Of a stretch of DNA of 64,000 nucleotides, positions 46,626 through 59,615 are shown one piece after another. A model generated the notes under the pieces. That model saw only the letters and a list, made by a program, of their open reading frames with translations. It was not told where the DNA came from and did no database searches. The stretch covers positions 8,184,501 through 8,248,500 of the forward strand of contig CM060841.1 of the NCBI GenBank assembly GCA_030762175.1, in the 5' to 3' direction. Source of the stretch: Metallyticus violacea (lineage: Eukaryota > Arthropoda > Insecta > Mantodea > Metallyticidae). Position 1 is the stretch's first letter; the number at the start of each line of letters is the position of its first letter. A program made the translations under genes and the position numbers.

Positions 46626-47620
46626 ATTAAGGTCAAGGATGTGCATATTAAACACTAAAAAACTGTTAAATAAAAAACAATATTTAAATTTTGTAAAATA
46701 ATTAACAAATTGAATAATATCTTTATTCACATTAATTTGCACATGATAGTATTTTAATTGAGCGTGGTACAAAAGATATTTCCACATTTACTATGCAATA
46801 TACTTTAAGAACAGAGAACCATTAAGAAAATGTCTGATTTCTCAAAACTCCGGAGATGCTTCTAATTCTGTATGCTTGTTACCTAACTAGTTACTCTGTA
46901 TAACCGATGATCCACAAAACAGATATAAACTCCAAAGTTGTACTAAAACTCCACAGCATCTTACTGAACTAATACAGAGAAATTTGTATCACAAGCACTC
47001 AAAACTTTCTTCACATCATTCCATTAAGTTCACTTGATGAAAATTTAAAGACAATTTCGTGACTTAAGATTTTTTAATACATCGTTTAAAATTAGACAGT
47101 TTAATGATCAGATGATGTCAAATGCTACCGAAATGATAAAAAATCACTTGAGACTAAAATATTAATATGGTCTGAGACACTGTACCACTTATCTATAAAC
47201 TAAAGTAATAATTATTTTTTATTGCCTTCCGCTCTCAGTACGAAGCGTTTAAATTGAGATTTTCCTCAAAACTGTTGACTGTATAGTTTATGCGTATAAA
47301 TAAAATAAAATAACTGTAAATAAATCCGGATTTTTAATTCCTTTAGCCCAAAGTTGAATGCACTTGCAGCATTGCTGCTGCAGTGAATCTGGTTAAGGCA
47401 AGGGGAGCGAGTCGGGCATAGAGATCACGTAAATAGTTCTTTAGAAATTATGTTATATTTCAAACTATTTGGTTAATTACACAATACATTAAGCTTAGCA
47501 AGTATATAATGAGAAAAAACGTGTCAACCTGTATACGTACATTTAGTAGCAAATTATTGTACCCTGAATAGCCAAATAAAGCAAATGTATCTATAAAATG
47601 TTATAAAATAAAATATAATA
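46626..47620. other. Unassigned AT-rich block
   Basis: Possibly the 3' end of the Tc1 relic at its left edge; otherwise nothing recognised. Confidence 0.4.
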
Positions 47621-48415
47621 CCGAGGGTGCCAAAAACGTATAAAACTTTTCACATTAGATATCTATTTAATATATTTCAAAGTTGGACCGAAAAACAACA
47701 GTAATGTGTATATGATGTTCTGTAAACATATGTGACTCACATACATTATCATAGCGTTGCTACGTGACAGATAAATCAACAATGAACAAATGAAGACAAG
47801 AGTATCGTATGATGTTCTGTAAACAAATGTGACTCACATTACGTTATGCTAGCGTTGCTACAACAAAATAGAACCAAGATTATCGTTTCAACAGCGGGAA
47901 GCAATTTTGAAGGGGTATTGGAAAACCGAGAATGTTGTTGAAGTTCAAAGGCAATGGAGATGTGTGTACAGAACACTTCCAACAGGATAGTGCACCGCAG
48001 CATTACCACCGAGATGTACGTGCGTACCTTGATGACAATCTTCCAAGGTATTGGATAGGACGAAGAGGTTCGATTGAGTTTCCACCGCGTTCTCCGGATC
48101 TAACTCTGTTGGACTTCTACCAATGGGGAACTATTAAGGATGTTGTATACCGTAGAAAACCAGGTACACTGACAGCACTTCGGGAAGAAATTGAAACGGC
48201 ATGTGTTGCAATCGCTGAGGTCACTTTCGCAAACGTTGCTCAACCAGCAGTTCAACGTACTCAAAAGTGTATCGACACCGATGGTGGGCATTTTGAGCAA
48301 CTGTTGTAACTGCAGAAGTCTAAGGTGTTTAGTGCTCATCATTTTCTGTTTGTGTGAATTCAGTTTTGTTATGTTAACTCAGTTTTTTCTTTGCATGAAG
48401 TGTGTATATCCCCTG
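47621..48415 (+). mobile_element. DD41D Tc1-like element, deletion derivative 2
   Basis: A 795-bp copy of the family at 40924, between TA dinucleotides (47619-47620 and 48416-48417). The left end is ccgagggtgccaaaaacgta; the right end has lost most of its inverted repeat. The transposase fragment of 125 codons (47932-48309) is open. It joins KFKGNGDVCTEHF directly to QQDSAPQHYHRDVRAYLDDN, then RSPDLTLLDFYQWGTIKDVV and ALREEIETACVAIAE. By eye 41 residues separate the Asp of QQD from that of LDF, hence DD41D. The first-Asp domain is deleted at a different place than in derivative 1. Confidence 0.92.
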
Positions 48416-48417
48416 TA

Positions 48418-49188
48418 TATACGATATAAATGCTCCACATATATAGTAAGTGTATATTTTAAAATTAAGTACAAGTACATTTACCGTGCTTAATTTAATA
48501 TGTGGTTTAGCAGCATATATTTTGTAATACACTGCTTATTTGTTACATTACCAGTCATGGTCTGTGTAGCATTAATGGGAATGTATATTTATTTCGCATA
48601 GCTTTGCCCAGCCCTCTCCGCTTGACCCCCTTCTTCAATTCATTACAGCAGCTATGCTCTCAGGTCACTCAATCTCGATGTAAAGAACTAAAATTGGAAT
48701 TGCAGTTATAAAGACAAAAAGCGTGTGGTTAAAATACAGATAAATGCCATAGGATAATTGAAACTAGGAAGAGAATTGCGTATTGCTGACTTAGTTAGTA
48801 ACAGACCGTTTATTTAATTTGTATTTAATAAATAAATACATAATATTATCTCTCTTCTCTTTGCATTGCCTGCGAACAGATGTTTAATATTTTTCGCTAT
48901 AGTGATAGTAAATAACTGAGGAGGTGATCTGTTATACTTGACATTAATTTATCAAGTGTAAGAAAGCTATTAAGGGTAGAGGCTTCCGTATAATCCTATC
49001 TTAGGTAGACAAATGTCTTTGATCTCTGAAGTACTTGGACCTAAGTATATTTCTGCACCGGCCGTGCTCAAGAGCTAACCGTTTGTACCTACGCCCTCAA
49101 CGGGAACATCTGTGGGAGATCGGGCTGACCCTGCCAGAACCCAGAATCCAGCATACAATTAGTAGGGAATCTTCACATTTTTCCAGAT
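48418..49188. other. Unassigned gap
   Basis: Nothing recognised. Confidence 0.4.
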
Positions 49189-49451
49189 AGAGCACCCTGA
49201 TTTTTTTAATAGTGTTTAACGCCCGTTTTTACTACTGAGGCACCACAGGCGGTGGACAGTGATGATACATGAGATGAAATGATATATTGGATAGGCTTTT
49301 TTTTTTTTTAGGAAGGAAACGTTCCAGGCCTAAGTTTAGGGTACTTCCCCGGCATTTGCCATCAATGAGAACTAAGGAAAACCTAGAAAAAACCTCAGTC
49401 AGGGAGGACCTTAAAGACCTGGGTCATCCGTGGCAGTCAGAACACCCTGAT
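49189..49451 (-). repeat. SINE-B copy with 13-bp target duplication
   Basis: Reverse SINE-B at 49202-49438, with part of the head deleted (box B missing). The flanks agagcaccctgat (49189-49201) and agaacaccctgat (49439-49451) differ by one base. Confidence 0.92.
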
Positions 49452-50392
49452 GCCGGGTAAGTACCTTCAAGGTATTTGAGACCCTCAGATAGATCCTTTT
49501 ATATCAGATGCCGGGGCAGGAATATTTACAAAGCGCAAGCCACCGTCACAACGCACACAGCCCAGCTCATTTCGCCTGGCACTTTCGTTTCTGTAATCGG
49601 AGAACAAAACAAAAGAACAAAAGAATGAAATGGGACAGCGGAACATTTGCAGAAAGGAAATATCCATTCCAGTACAGCGTAAGCGAGCCTGGGCCAACTC
49701 GCTTGGTACTTTTTGAGAAACATCAGAGGCTTTTGTGTGCGCCTAGTCTATTGTAACTCCATCCTTCTATCTGTAAGGTAAACTCTCGTAACCAGGCACA
49801 CTAAAGCCACTGAATACGCGACCATGAGCACGCGTAAACACCTCACCTCAACTCTAAACGTTAATACTAGGTAGAACTAACAATTATGCCACTTAGACAT
49901 GTGATTTCAACAGTGTGTGTGAAACATATGCTAATCTCTGTCCCATACGCCACAGTATACTTTCAGGACTTTTCCAAATAGCTTTTGACTTTTATTATAT
50001 TTTCTACAAATAAACAAAAAAAAAATGTTTTGAGGTGAAAACTTCTATCTGCTGACATCCAGCTTTGTGAAGTAAGGCCAAAAACTCCGACAGGGGAGTA
50101 GAAGAACTGGAAACTACAATAAAAGTTTTTCCCGTGATAAATGTCTTCACGAACAGACCTAGAAAATACAGGAGTTGCATAATTTATTTCATGTATATTA
50201 TGACAAGAATATATGTAAATGCATTTTAAGTAGTTTGGGAATATTTCGTTATATATACAGTTTTGCATTTGAAGTTACAGGATGTTTATATTACCATGTT
50301 GTATTTAATTACACCAACAATGTATTCGATTCAAAGAGTGTTATTGATTCGTTAACAATATATAGTGTAAGCAAAGCTATGTACTAGGTTTA

Positions 50393-50427
<35 letters not shown>

Positions 50428-51579
50428 CATCATCATCATCATCACTACTGCAAATAAATGGCTCACCGTCATTGGTTTATTCTAGATTTGCAGTTATAGA
50501 AAATGTTTTCTGGCAAAGTAGACCGCCAAAAGGTGAATGAGAAATCTCTCCTGCAGCGTGCTCAACTCTAAAGCGGGAATCACACAACCGCTGTAATCTT
50601 ATATGAGATCGTACACGTTGGGTTCCATGCAGTATGCACATTTCTGTCACTCCAGTCTTCTGTCGCTTTTGTAGCACAAATGTCGAATGAATTATGCAGT
50701 TCAATCCGAAAACATCGAAAAATGACGATGCTGTTATTATCGCTCAGGAAAGGAAGTTCGCAAGTGGGTAATGGCTTAAATATATGGACAAATATTTAAT
50801 GGGGAAGAAACTGGACAAGAAACCCAGTACATAGGCTGTGTATGGTGTTGTTGTGTTGATTTAAAATACAGCTTATGATAGAGAATTCAAGCATTTAATA
50901 TTATTTTTAATATATTAATCGATTTTAAGTACAAAACATTAAAAAGTAAATAGATATTTATTATTCAAGTTGAATTTGAATCATTTGGGTATAAATCCAA
51001 TATTCATTATTTAAAAATATTCACTTGAATAATAATTTCTTAATTTAATTATAAATTAATGACGCATTACTTTGATTTAATACATTACAGCTAATACAAA
51101 CCACTCAAAATAATCATTGTCCTAGCGAGTATTTAATATATTAAACTCTGTTACAAATCTTCCTCATATAACCAAATTATTATGCAAGAATTCGTTAAGA
51201 TTGCAACTCCAATGTAGAGCGTAAAATCAATAAGCCAGGCTGAAAGTCTATATACGATTTCAGTCAAAGCTTTGCTGCAGACAACGAAAATATAAACGTA
51301 AAGAAAATAAATAATAATTAGATATCCAGATCACTAATGTCATCACAGAAAATGAGGCAGGCTCCAAGAGGAATTTTGTAGATAAGCCTTGCTGAAGGAT
51401 ATTGAGCAAGCAATATCGTTCACAATGTACCGGGCCCTTTTTACTTAATAATATCAATGAATAAACGGGTGTGAATATCAATAAGAAAATAGGACATTAT
51501 GCAGAACATGACGGTGGAGTTAAAATTGTTCCACAACAAAGCTTTTATGAATACGTTTAGCAACGGCACAATCGTAGGG
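49452..51579. other. Unassigned block with ATT/ATC array
   Basis: Holds a GC-balanced stretch (49490-49760) with 65- to 82-codon frames on both strands that I do not recognise, and an (ATT)n(ATC)n microsatellite at about 50393-50443. The rest is AT-rich. Confidence 0.4.
50393..50443. repeat. (ATT)n-(ATC)n compound microsatellite
   Basis: About 11 ATT units followed by five ATC units. Confidence 0.93.
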
Positions 51580-51858
51580 AACGCCACGGGTGGCCGAGGT
51601 CGTTAAGGCGCGGACTTGTGAACGAGAGGCTTGAGGTTTGAATACCACCAGGACCGTCCTCCTTGACTAAGTTTTTTTCCAGGTTTTTCTCAGTCCTCAT
51701 AACTGGCAAATGCTGGAAAGGTACCTTAAACTTAGGCCTGGAATGCTTTCTTCCTTAAAAAAATCCTTTCCCAATTTATCATTTCATCTCGCGTATCATC
51801 AGTGTCCATCGCCTGTAGTGCCTCAGTAGTAAAAAGGGCGTTAAACACTACTAAAAAA
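51580..51858 (+). repeat. SINE-B full-length copy, best-preserved 5' head
   Basis: Forward SINE-B. The head gccacgggtggccgaggtcg is intact up to ttaaggcgcggac; box B is mutated (gaggtttgaatacc). The 3' end is gcctcagtagtaaaaagggcg with an A-tail. The flanks aatcgtaggg and aatcataggg look like a 10-bp target duplication with one change. Confidence 0.93.
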
Positions 51859-52889
51859 ATCATAGGGCTTTTTAAAGTGCAATCTACAGGCAGCAGTAAA
51901 GTTAAAGTCTATACGTGCAAAAATATTTTTTCTGAGTGTATACATTAACAATTCACAGTCATATGTATGAAGAGGCTATTGATGAAAAGTACCTGAAATT
52001 CCAGAAGCCTTTGTGACGAAGTGTAAATATCTTTCGATATTAAAACGTACACTTCAAAGGTTATTTGTGGTGGCTGCCAAGAATATATGTGTAGCTCCTG
52101 AGTCCTAAAATATTCTGAGATTAATAACACAGATTTAGTATAAACTGTATCGTGTGAAGACTAAACTTAAACAGGATGTATCAGAGTGAACTTTCATGCA
52201 CTACAGTCCAGCCGAGGTGCCAAACATCCTGTCAGGAACTATTAAAAAGTCGATGAGACTTTGTAGCGCTTTACTGCTGGTCCTTTCTCCCCCATGCAAC
52301 AGTGACAACGCTAAAGGAGAAAATGAAACATAGTCCCAGTTTTTGTGCTTTGCAATTTTTGGCTTTGGTTCTGCGGCAAACTGTCTACCAATGGCGTGAA
52401 CTGAGCCAGATTGAAAGATATTTTACTTTTTAGTTTCATGTGAGAAAATGTCATGTCATACCGAACTTATAGTATTTGTCACACTTTTTATCCCATGCAT
52501 TTTTATTTTATTTTACATCCACGAGGTTTGTGAGGCAATGATAAAATAACTCACAGAGCTGCTGTATGCAACTTACGTTCGTTTCTCCTTTGACCAGTTT
52601 CATTTAGTGCTTATAGTCATATACTAGTGGAAAAAAAAATATTCAGAGATAATATGCCCTAATGGAACGCTAAAAAATTAATGAGTGCAGTGGAGATTTA
52701 ATATCGAAACTATTTTACCTAATTATTATACCTGTCTTTGCATTAAATATATTTGAAGCACCCTTTCGCTTCCCAGTTAATTGAAACTTGCACTTGACTA
52801 AAACTGCATTATTCTTATGTGTTTGTATGTCATAATGATGATAATGAAATCTGTTTTGCGACATCGCTCAACTTTTGGGGGATAATCGT
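51859..52889. other. Unassigned block
   Basis: Nothing recognised. Confidence 0.4.
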
Positions 52890-53385
52890 TCATTTATGTG
52901 TATATGAGGATTTCCTGCGTTGCGATAGACCATAAGGTCACGCGCATGTTGCACACTGCCCAACTTGCAGGCATGTTACACATTTCCCATGGCAGTACAT
53001 TTTCGATTCTGCATGATCACTTGAACATCAGACGCGTTTGTGCGAGTTGGGGTCCAAGATTACAGGCTCCTGAACAGAAGATGGTGTGACTGGAAGAGTG
53101 TAGGGAACTTCATAAGTCCTCCATCCTCCATACTCCCCAGAGTTAGCCCCTTGTGACTTTTATCTCTTTCCCTGTCTGAAAAAGGAGTTAAGGGGTAGCG
53201 TTTTGGTACTTCCGAGACCCTTTTCAAAAAGGCTGAGGCGGTTTTGAAGTAGATGTCAAAAAATGACTTCCAGCACGTGTTTTATGACTGAGAGACGCGT
53301 TAGACAAAGTGCGTTCAACGCAACGGAGAATACTTTGAAAAAGATCACACAAATCTGGACCGAGCCTAGTGCATTCCATTAGTAA
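52890..53385 (+). pseudogene. mariner-like relic with central deletion
   Basis: The plus strand first reads TAQLAGMLHISHGSTFSILH and DHLNIRRVCASWGPRLQAPE, the second helix-turn-helix and linker with its xRVxARWVPRxL motif. It ends this part with VRLEECREL-like residues interrupted by a stop. It then jumps to APCDFYLFP (third Asp), LKKELRG in another frame, KNDFQHVFYD and NGEYFEKDH. The domain with the first two aspartates is gone. Several frameshifts are present. Ends and TA sites were not identified. Confidence 0.8.
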
Positions 53386-53439
53386 AAGAAAAAAAAAAAT
53401 AAATAAACGCATTCTCAATCTTTTTTGACCACCATGTTA

Positions 53440-53653
53440 TTGATTTGGTTTATTTACGGACGCTCTTTAAAATCTCAGGTCATCAGCGTCCATTCAATTC
53501 AGGGGGTGAAATGGCCGATAAATTTTCCTCCGAGGCCTCTTCTTTCAAGTTTGAGGTTCTTTTACGTTGCGTAAATCTACGACAAGGGGCAACAGCTTTA
53601 CTTTTCTTCCAAAGGAAGTCATACTTTGGGCTTTTACGCCCGAAAAAATCCAC
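53440..53653 (-). repeat. SINE-A copy, head-truncated, diverged
   Basis: Reverse SINE-A from the tail (ggtttatttacggacgctct) to the start of the body (cgcccgaaaaaatccac). The tRNA-like head is missing. The 140-codon plus frame and the 92-codon minus frame run through it and are not genes. Confidence 0.88.
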
Positions 53654-54085
53654 ACACCTTGATGGGATATGCGATCTTGAATCTATGGTTCCCATTAGAT
53701 CATCAGGACTGGCTACTAAGCAGGCATTACAGGTGTTATATATACAGTTTGTTATGAACACTCGAGATTACGCATGCGTGGTATGTTTATTTACAACCTC
53801 AGTACGAAGCAGTATGGTGGAGACAGTTACTTTTAAAACCATTGACTTAACGTTTGATTTTAAGTAAGAATGAGAAGATACCAACAGCCAGTCACATATT
53901 CTTTAGTATTTGTGATGTACTGGTTTGATAATTTGCGTAGATCGTATATAGATTTCTAGATTTTAAAATTTTAAATTGCATATTTTACTGTTTAAATAAC
54001 GAAGTCAGAGTGCAAGAAGAAACAGAACTGGTTTTAGCCGCTAAAAATGAACTCTACAACTAAGGGTATACAACACCCGTAAGAG
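53654..54085. other. Unassigned gap
   Basis: Nothing recognised. Confidence 0.4.
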
Positions 54086-54622
54086 TTCCCTATAGGTAGA
54101 AGTCCAACGGAGTTAAATCCGGTTAGTTGGCGGCTCTGTTCTGTACACACGTCTCCATTGCCTTTGAACTTCAACATCATTCTCGGTTTTCCAATATCAC
54201 TTCAAAATTGTTAATAATTTTGGCTCTGTTTTGTTGTAGTAACGCTAGTATAACGTAATGTGAGTCACATCTGTTTACAAAACATCATACGATAATCTTG
54301 ACTTCATTTGTTCATTGTTGATTTACTTGTCACGTAGCAACGCTATCATAATATATGTGAGTCACATCTGTTTACAGAACATCATACGATAATCTTGGCT
54401 TCATTTGTTCATTGTTGATTTACGTGACACGTTGCACTGATTACAGAACATCATACGATAATCTTAGCTTCATTTGTTCATTGTTGATTTACCTGTCACG
54501 TAGCAACGCTATCACAATGTATGTGAGTCACATCTGTTTACAGAACATCATACTACACATTCCTGTTGTTTTTCGGTCCAACTTTGAAATATATTAAATG
54601 GATATCTACTGAGAAAGTATAA
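54086..54622 (-). mobile_element. DD41D Tc1-like element, derivative 3, expanded leader
   Basis: Reverse copy of the family at 40924 and 47621. On the left, a few bases of the third-Asp block (ccaacggagttaaatccgg) meet the N-terminal part (ggcggctctgttctgtacac), so nearly the whole catalytic domain is deleted. The leader holds four partly truncated repeats of the ~110-bp unit, counted by the word cagaacatcatac or its variant near 54285, 54375, 54443 and 54540. The other copies have two. The outer terminal repeat on the right is lost. Confidence 0.85.
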
Positions 54623-57600
54623 GCAAGGCCGTGAAGAGAAAAGGTAAAGACTTACAGTGTGAAGCTAAAGTGAAGTTAAACTGAAAGAATGCATTTCTAT
54701 TTACCCACAAATTCATGAACTAATACCAGCCGGTGCTTTTGGAAATCTCTTAATGGTAAGGAGGAACAAACAAGATTGTACACAATTTTCTGGGCAATTA
54801 AAGAACAACAGATAATTGAATAAATGTTAATGACAAAATTATGGCTATTAAACATTTTGTTATTTTTGGGTTCTGCACGAATATTTTATGCTAATTAATG
54901 CATTTAGTGAGAGTGGATTTTATTCATATTATGAATGTTTTTACGATATTTTTAAAAACTAACTTCCCGAAATAATTTTATTTGATAACGAATTTTGGAT
55001 TTCAGATCTGAATTCAGCACATGTTAATTTCCTATTTTCATTGAAGTACAAAACAAAAAGTTAAAATTTGTTGTTCAATGTAATCTATTTCTGTTTTCTC
55101 TCTTGTACTCTGAAATGTTTTCCTTACACTGGAAATTAATGTTTCACTGAACGGGAAATCACAGATTGTTAGTTAAGACAAGCATTTATGTTTAGCTTCC
55201 CCGAGCGCAGGTTTGTGGGCAAAATGTCAAGGTGTCTTTAGCAAACCTCAAAGATCTACTTCAAAGCTCATGGCTAGACCGTAATGCCTCTACATTGGTT
55301 GAGACTTTGGATCAGCTATTTAGTCTAACAGAGCCTTTTACCTCTGAATCTTTCATCTCTATGCTACTTAAGATTACAAAGCTAACGTCTGATATAATTA
55401 CTCTTCATCTCCATCGTGTATAATTTGATTTAAATTCGCTTCTGTCTGCGGAAAATAAAGTCGGAAATTATCGCTTGGCTTGTTAATTACTCCGATTTCG
55501 CTCTGAATATCCAACAAAGAAGAACGTTTGCATTGACCATCAGTTCGGTGTTACAGCTTATTATGGTCTACCTCGACTGGAATCTGCAGAGGGATAGACG
55601 AGAGGGGAAAGGTAGCCCAGGATATTAATTAAAATATTCTTATAGCAAATAACAGTCGATTAGGTGCTTTTATCAAAGTGGTGCCGGATTAAGTAGGCCA
55701 GTTTGTGGATTCTAGAAACCAAATTAAATTGTTCGTCTTTCTCCAGTCAAAAGAATATGTTCTTAAAGATTGGTGTGTTTGTTGTCTTCGTGTTGTTGCA
55801 TACATCAAAATGCTAAAGAGGATGGAAATATTTCACACATATCTCACTGAAAAAGCAAGAACCCCACAAAAATAGAATTTTTTCTCTGTATATAATTACC
55901 TGTCAATACAGCATTTTTGTGATCGGTCATTGTTGGTTGAGTCTGTCACTGAAGAAATCGGAAGGCAATGGTTGAATCCAGTTACATACCATTGAATTTA
56001 TTTTCTCGTCAGGTGTGAAGTGTTGTTTTGACTTTAAAAAAATTAATTTACTTGGAGCGCCAACAGAACTTATCAAAGGATTTGAAGTAAAACATCCAAA
56101 CGGTGAACGATCGAAATGTAGATCTCATAAAGTAGTATTTTTTTACAGTTGAATTTGTTAATTCCTTTATCTTGAAGGAAAATTTACTGCATAATAAATC
56201 GGAAAAAAAAAAACGAGATGAGGGTAGTGACTAAATCAGCGCGAGAAGTGGATGTGCAGTTTCTTTCATGGTTTTGTCGCCCGTCTCATGACAACTGGAG
56301 GATCGGCAATCAAAGTGGTAACTGCCGGCAAAGTGGATGTAATATACGAGCAACTGGTTCAAATTATCGCAATTATAACTACAATTATAAAAAAAATGAG
56401 CACGATCCTATGACAGGAGATGGAAATGCTATTCTGTTACATTCACATATTTCTGGTATGTTTTTACAAACTTGCCATTCACACACACCAGTTAATCCTT
56501 CGAAATTGAATCATTCAATTTAACCTTGAAAGTATACAATGCCACTTTTGTCCGTGAAATACAGCCAGGTAATCATGATATGCTGGTAAACTTGTGTAAT
56601 TGGATATTAAGAACTTTAACGATAGAGTAATTGATCACGATTAATATTCTTTACCGACAAAGTTTAGTTCCACTTACGTGATAAAACATATAATTTTACA
56701 AATTACATATTACATCATGTGATTTATAGTAGTGGGTGTCCTAAGTAGTATCTTTATTTTATTTATTTATTTATTTATTTATTTATTTTTTGGATATTCA
56801 CGATTATTCTCCATATCTCATAATAACGTCTAACTTGTCGAGTACTTTTTTGTAGACCCTCAACAGACAATTAATAAATAATCGGCGTACAGAAGAACTG
56901 GAATCTTAGCATCGTTTATTTCTACAGCGTCATCTACTCGTACGGTAATGGCATCAATAAATGAATTAAACAATAAAGACGACAAAATATATGATTTATA
57001 ATAACATTTACATTACTAATTCTTTAGGTATTTTGCTTAAAATTCATTAAATGTACAATCAAAAGGCTCAGTATAATTTTGTGAAATATTTTGTATTACG
57101 TAATAGTATACAGCGTGTAAAGTTAGAAACATGGTTTACATCTTATCTTGTGTAGAACCTGTACAAGTTTTGTAACAATGAAACGTATATCCCGAGTTTG
57201 CCTGCTAGTGATAATCAGCTTTTAGAAACAGGGTTTGCGTTAAGAAAAAAGAAAAGCGGTAAAAAAGTGTCTGTCAATGAGATGTGAACATTTCCTACAC
57301 TAATAATGACAGAATAGCCGGAATTATATTTTATGTTAGAAAAACTCACCAAATTTCAATACTCGATCACAAGTCACATTAACTTTACGGCTATCACTTA
57401 CGTATTTCACTACATGTGGGTTTACTTCCCCTCATAATGTACATTTATGCCGGGGTACTTTACCACACGTGTGAAAGGTGGCTTTATCTGAGTGCGACCT
57501 ATTTGAGGAATTCGTTGTCATCATCAATGTGAGTGCAATGAATTGGTGAACTCGACCTATCTGGGTTTATCATTTGGCTGCGGTTTCTGCACAATTTGGA

Positions 57601-57639
57601 TTTTGTATGTTCTAAGTCGCAAACTTTTATAGTTAATAT
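54623..57639. other. Unassigned 3 kb block
   Basis: AT-rich with a (TTTA)n array at about 56755-56786. The part at 55430-55650 is GC-balanced and free of recognised repeats. A 101-codon frame (56218-56523) and a 63-codon frame (55232-55423) lack known motifs. Confidence 0.4.
56755..56786. repeat. (TTTA)n microsatellite
   Basis: About eight TTTA units. Confidence 0.9.
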
Positions 57640-57906
57640 CTTTTTTTTTTTTTTGATTAGTGTTTAACGCCTGTTTTAACTGCGACCACAGGCGGTGACA
57701 CTGATGATACACGAGATGTAATAGGATTTTTTTAAAGGAAATGTTCAAGGCTTAAGTTTAGGGTACCTACTCGGTGTTTGGTGTTTATGAGGAGTGAGGA
57801 AAACCTGGAAAAAAACTCAGTCAGGGAGGATGGTCCTGGTGAGAATCAAACTCCAGACCTCCCGCTCACGAGTCCGCGCCGTAACGACCTCGGCCACCTG
57901 TGGCGG
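57640..57906 (-). repeat. SINE-B full-length copy
   Basis: Reverse SINE-B with a T15 tail (57640-57654) and a well-kept head (gacctcccgctcacgagtcc ... ggccacctgtggcgg). Box B reads gagaatcaaactcc. The body has small deletions. Confidence 0.92.
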
Positions 57907-57949
57907 TAACAACATCGTGAAAAGTGGATTTTAGGATATCCAGAACTGA

Positions 57950-58165
57950 AATGGTCCGTATCATTTTTTTGCACCTTCCTTTCTGTCTAAACACACAAAA
58001 ACTATTTCTAACAGCTGATTATGCCATTTCACAATGGTATGATGCTCTGGAGGATTTGCACCACATTCCTGCCTGAATCTTCTGTGTACTGTAATTGAGA
58101 ATTTTAATTCCGCTAACCAATAACAACATTTCACTTTCTGCTGAATTGTGAAGTCCGCCATTTTG
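57950..58165 (-). pseudogene. Tc1-like transposase N-terminal domain
   Basis: A 66-codon minus frame (57961-58161) begins MADFTIQQKVKCCYWLAELK and continues through RRFRQECGANPPEHHTIVKW. This is the N-terminal recognition domain (DUF4817-type) of arthropod Tc1-like transposases. It uses the natural start codon. After HNQL the sequence turns into unrelated residues and stops, so the catalytic part is lost. A SINE-B copy lies just to the left. Confidence 0.75.
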
Positions 58166-58436
58166 ACTCTGTCATACCACGCGCAGGCACACTAGTAGCA
58201 TAACTTTCATTGTTACAACACTTGGAGAGTTTCTACACAAGGTAAGATGAAAATCAATGTTTAATTTGAGTTCGGATATATTATCATTTCTTATTGGTAG
58301 TGATATACCGGATACAGTATGTTGTAGTATTACTTTGTAATATCATACTTTACTGCATGAGTAAACGTTTAAGAAATGAACAAAGCGTGTTTCGTAATTT
58401 TTACAAATGCGATAATTGTATAGCTTGTAAACGAGT
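58166..58436. other. Unassigned gap
   Basis: Nothing recognised. Confidence 0.4.
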
Positions 58437-58688
58437 TTTATGTATTCTTTTTTTTTTGATTGATTTATTTATGGACGCTCTTTAACATCTCAGGTCATCA
58501 GCGCCCCATTCAACTCAGGGCGTGAAACGGCCGACAAATTTTGCTCAGAGGCCTCTCTTTCAGGCTTAAGGTTCTTTATCGTGTACGACACGGAACCCAC
58601 GGCTTTACTTCCCTTCCGAAGGAAGCTATACTTAGGATTTTTACGCCCCGAAAAAATCCACCGGTCCTGGCCGGTATTTATGTATTCT
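58437..58688 (-). repeat. SINE-A copy, head-truncated, 12-bp target duplication
   Basis: Reverse SINE-A at 58449-58676, lacking the tRNA-like head. Perfect target repeats tttatgtattct lie at 58437-58448 and 58677-58688. Confidence 0.95.
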
Positions 58689-59613
58689 AGAAATATAAAC
58701 GAGTACTAATAAATTAAAGTTAACATTAATGTCGGTTATGTCGATCTTCTTTTATTATATGTACTTTTGACGTCATTGTATCAATGGAGATACTTCAATT
58801 CATTTTTCTGTTGCTATTAATGAAGATGGATTTACCGCAAGAAATTTTAGCTCCAGCTTTAAAGACTGAATTGTGATTAATTCCGAGAAAATCTTATGTT
58901 ATTCATCAGACAAAATACGGCAGATTCATTAATTGGATAAACAGTAAGAAAGTATTAAGGATATTTCAGAAACTTTCATGTATGCGTATATTTCAGAACA
59001 GGTCACTATTATCAAATTCCACCGTTTCATTTAGTAGGTAATATTAAGTTATTAATTTGCTAGGAGTATGAATATTTCGTTAAGGCTGAACTCATACCAC
59101 GCCTTTCTTTCCTTTTCTTGCCATTCCCGGCCTGGGAATAAGAGCAAACAACAGTGTTCTCTGTGTGCATGTGGGTATGTGATGGTCGGCGTGCATAAAA
59201 CATGTCCCGACTAGATGTTCTAACAGGTCTCCTGAGAATACACCCCTCCCCCTATCGTAATTACCACCACTTCTCGTAGTAATAACGCTTTTATTAATAT
59301 GAGCTCACTTCTCAAACACATGTCCTCTGGGGGGTGGTTTTAAAATGATTGAGTACCATGCGACCTTTAACCGCTTCCAGACCAGCAAGAACAAGGAATG
59401 GTGAGCAAGTGTTTCACGCTGAGTGCTATATTAACCCTTGCCACGTTATTTCACTTGCTATACGAAATGTTTCTCGCTGCAAAAGACAACTAAAACATTT
59501 CAAAGACAAATTAAAACAACAAAACGTTAATAAAAATACATTTTTGTTTGTCAAACGTAATGATGTATAGCTAGAATTGGTAACAACCTTGCATCCATTA
59601 TATAGTGAATTGG
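58689..59613. other. Unassigned block
   Basis: No repeat or gene recognised. A 73-codon frame at 59349-59570 is without motif. Confidence 0.4.
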
Positions 59614-59615
59614 TA

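Noticed and set aside
53445..53867. 140-codon plus-strand frame
   Set aside because: Its first half is the antisense of a SINE-A copy.
56218..56523. 101-codon plus-strand frame with an Asn/Tyr-rich part
   Set aside because: Low-complexity composition and no recognisable domain; left unassigned.
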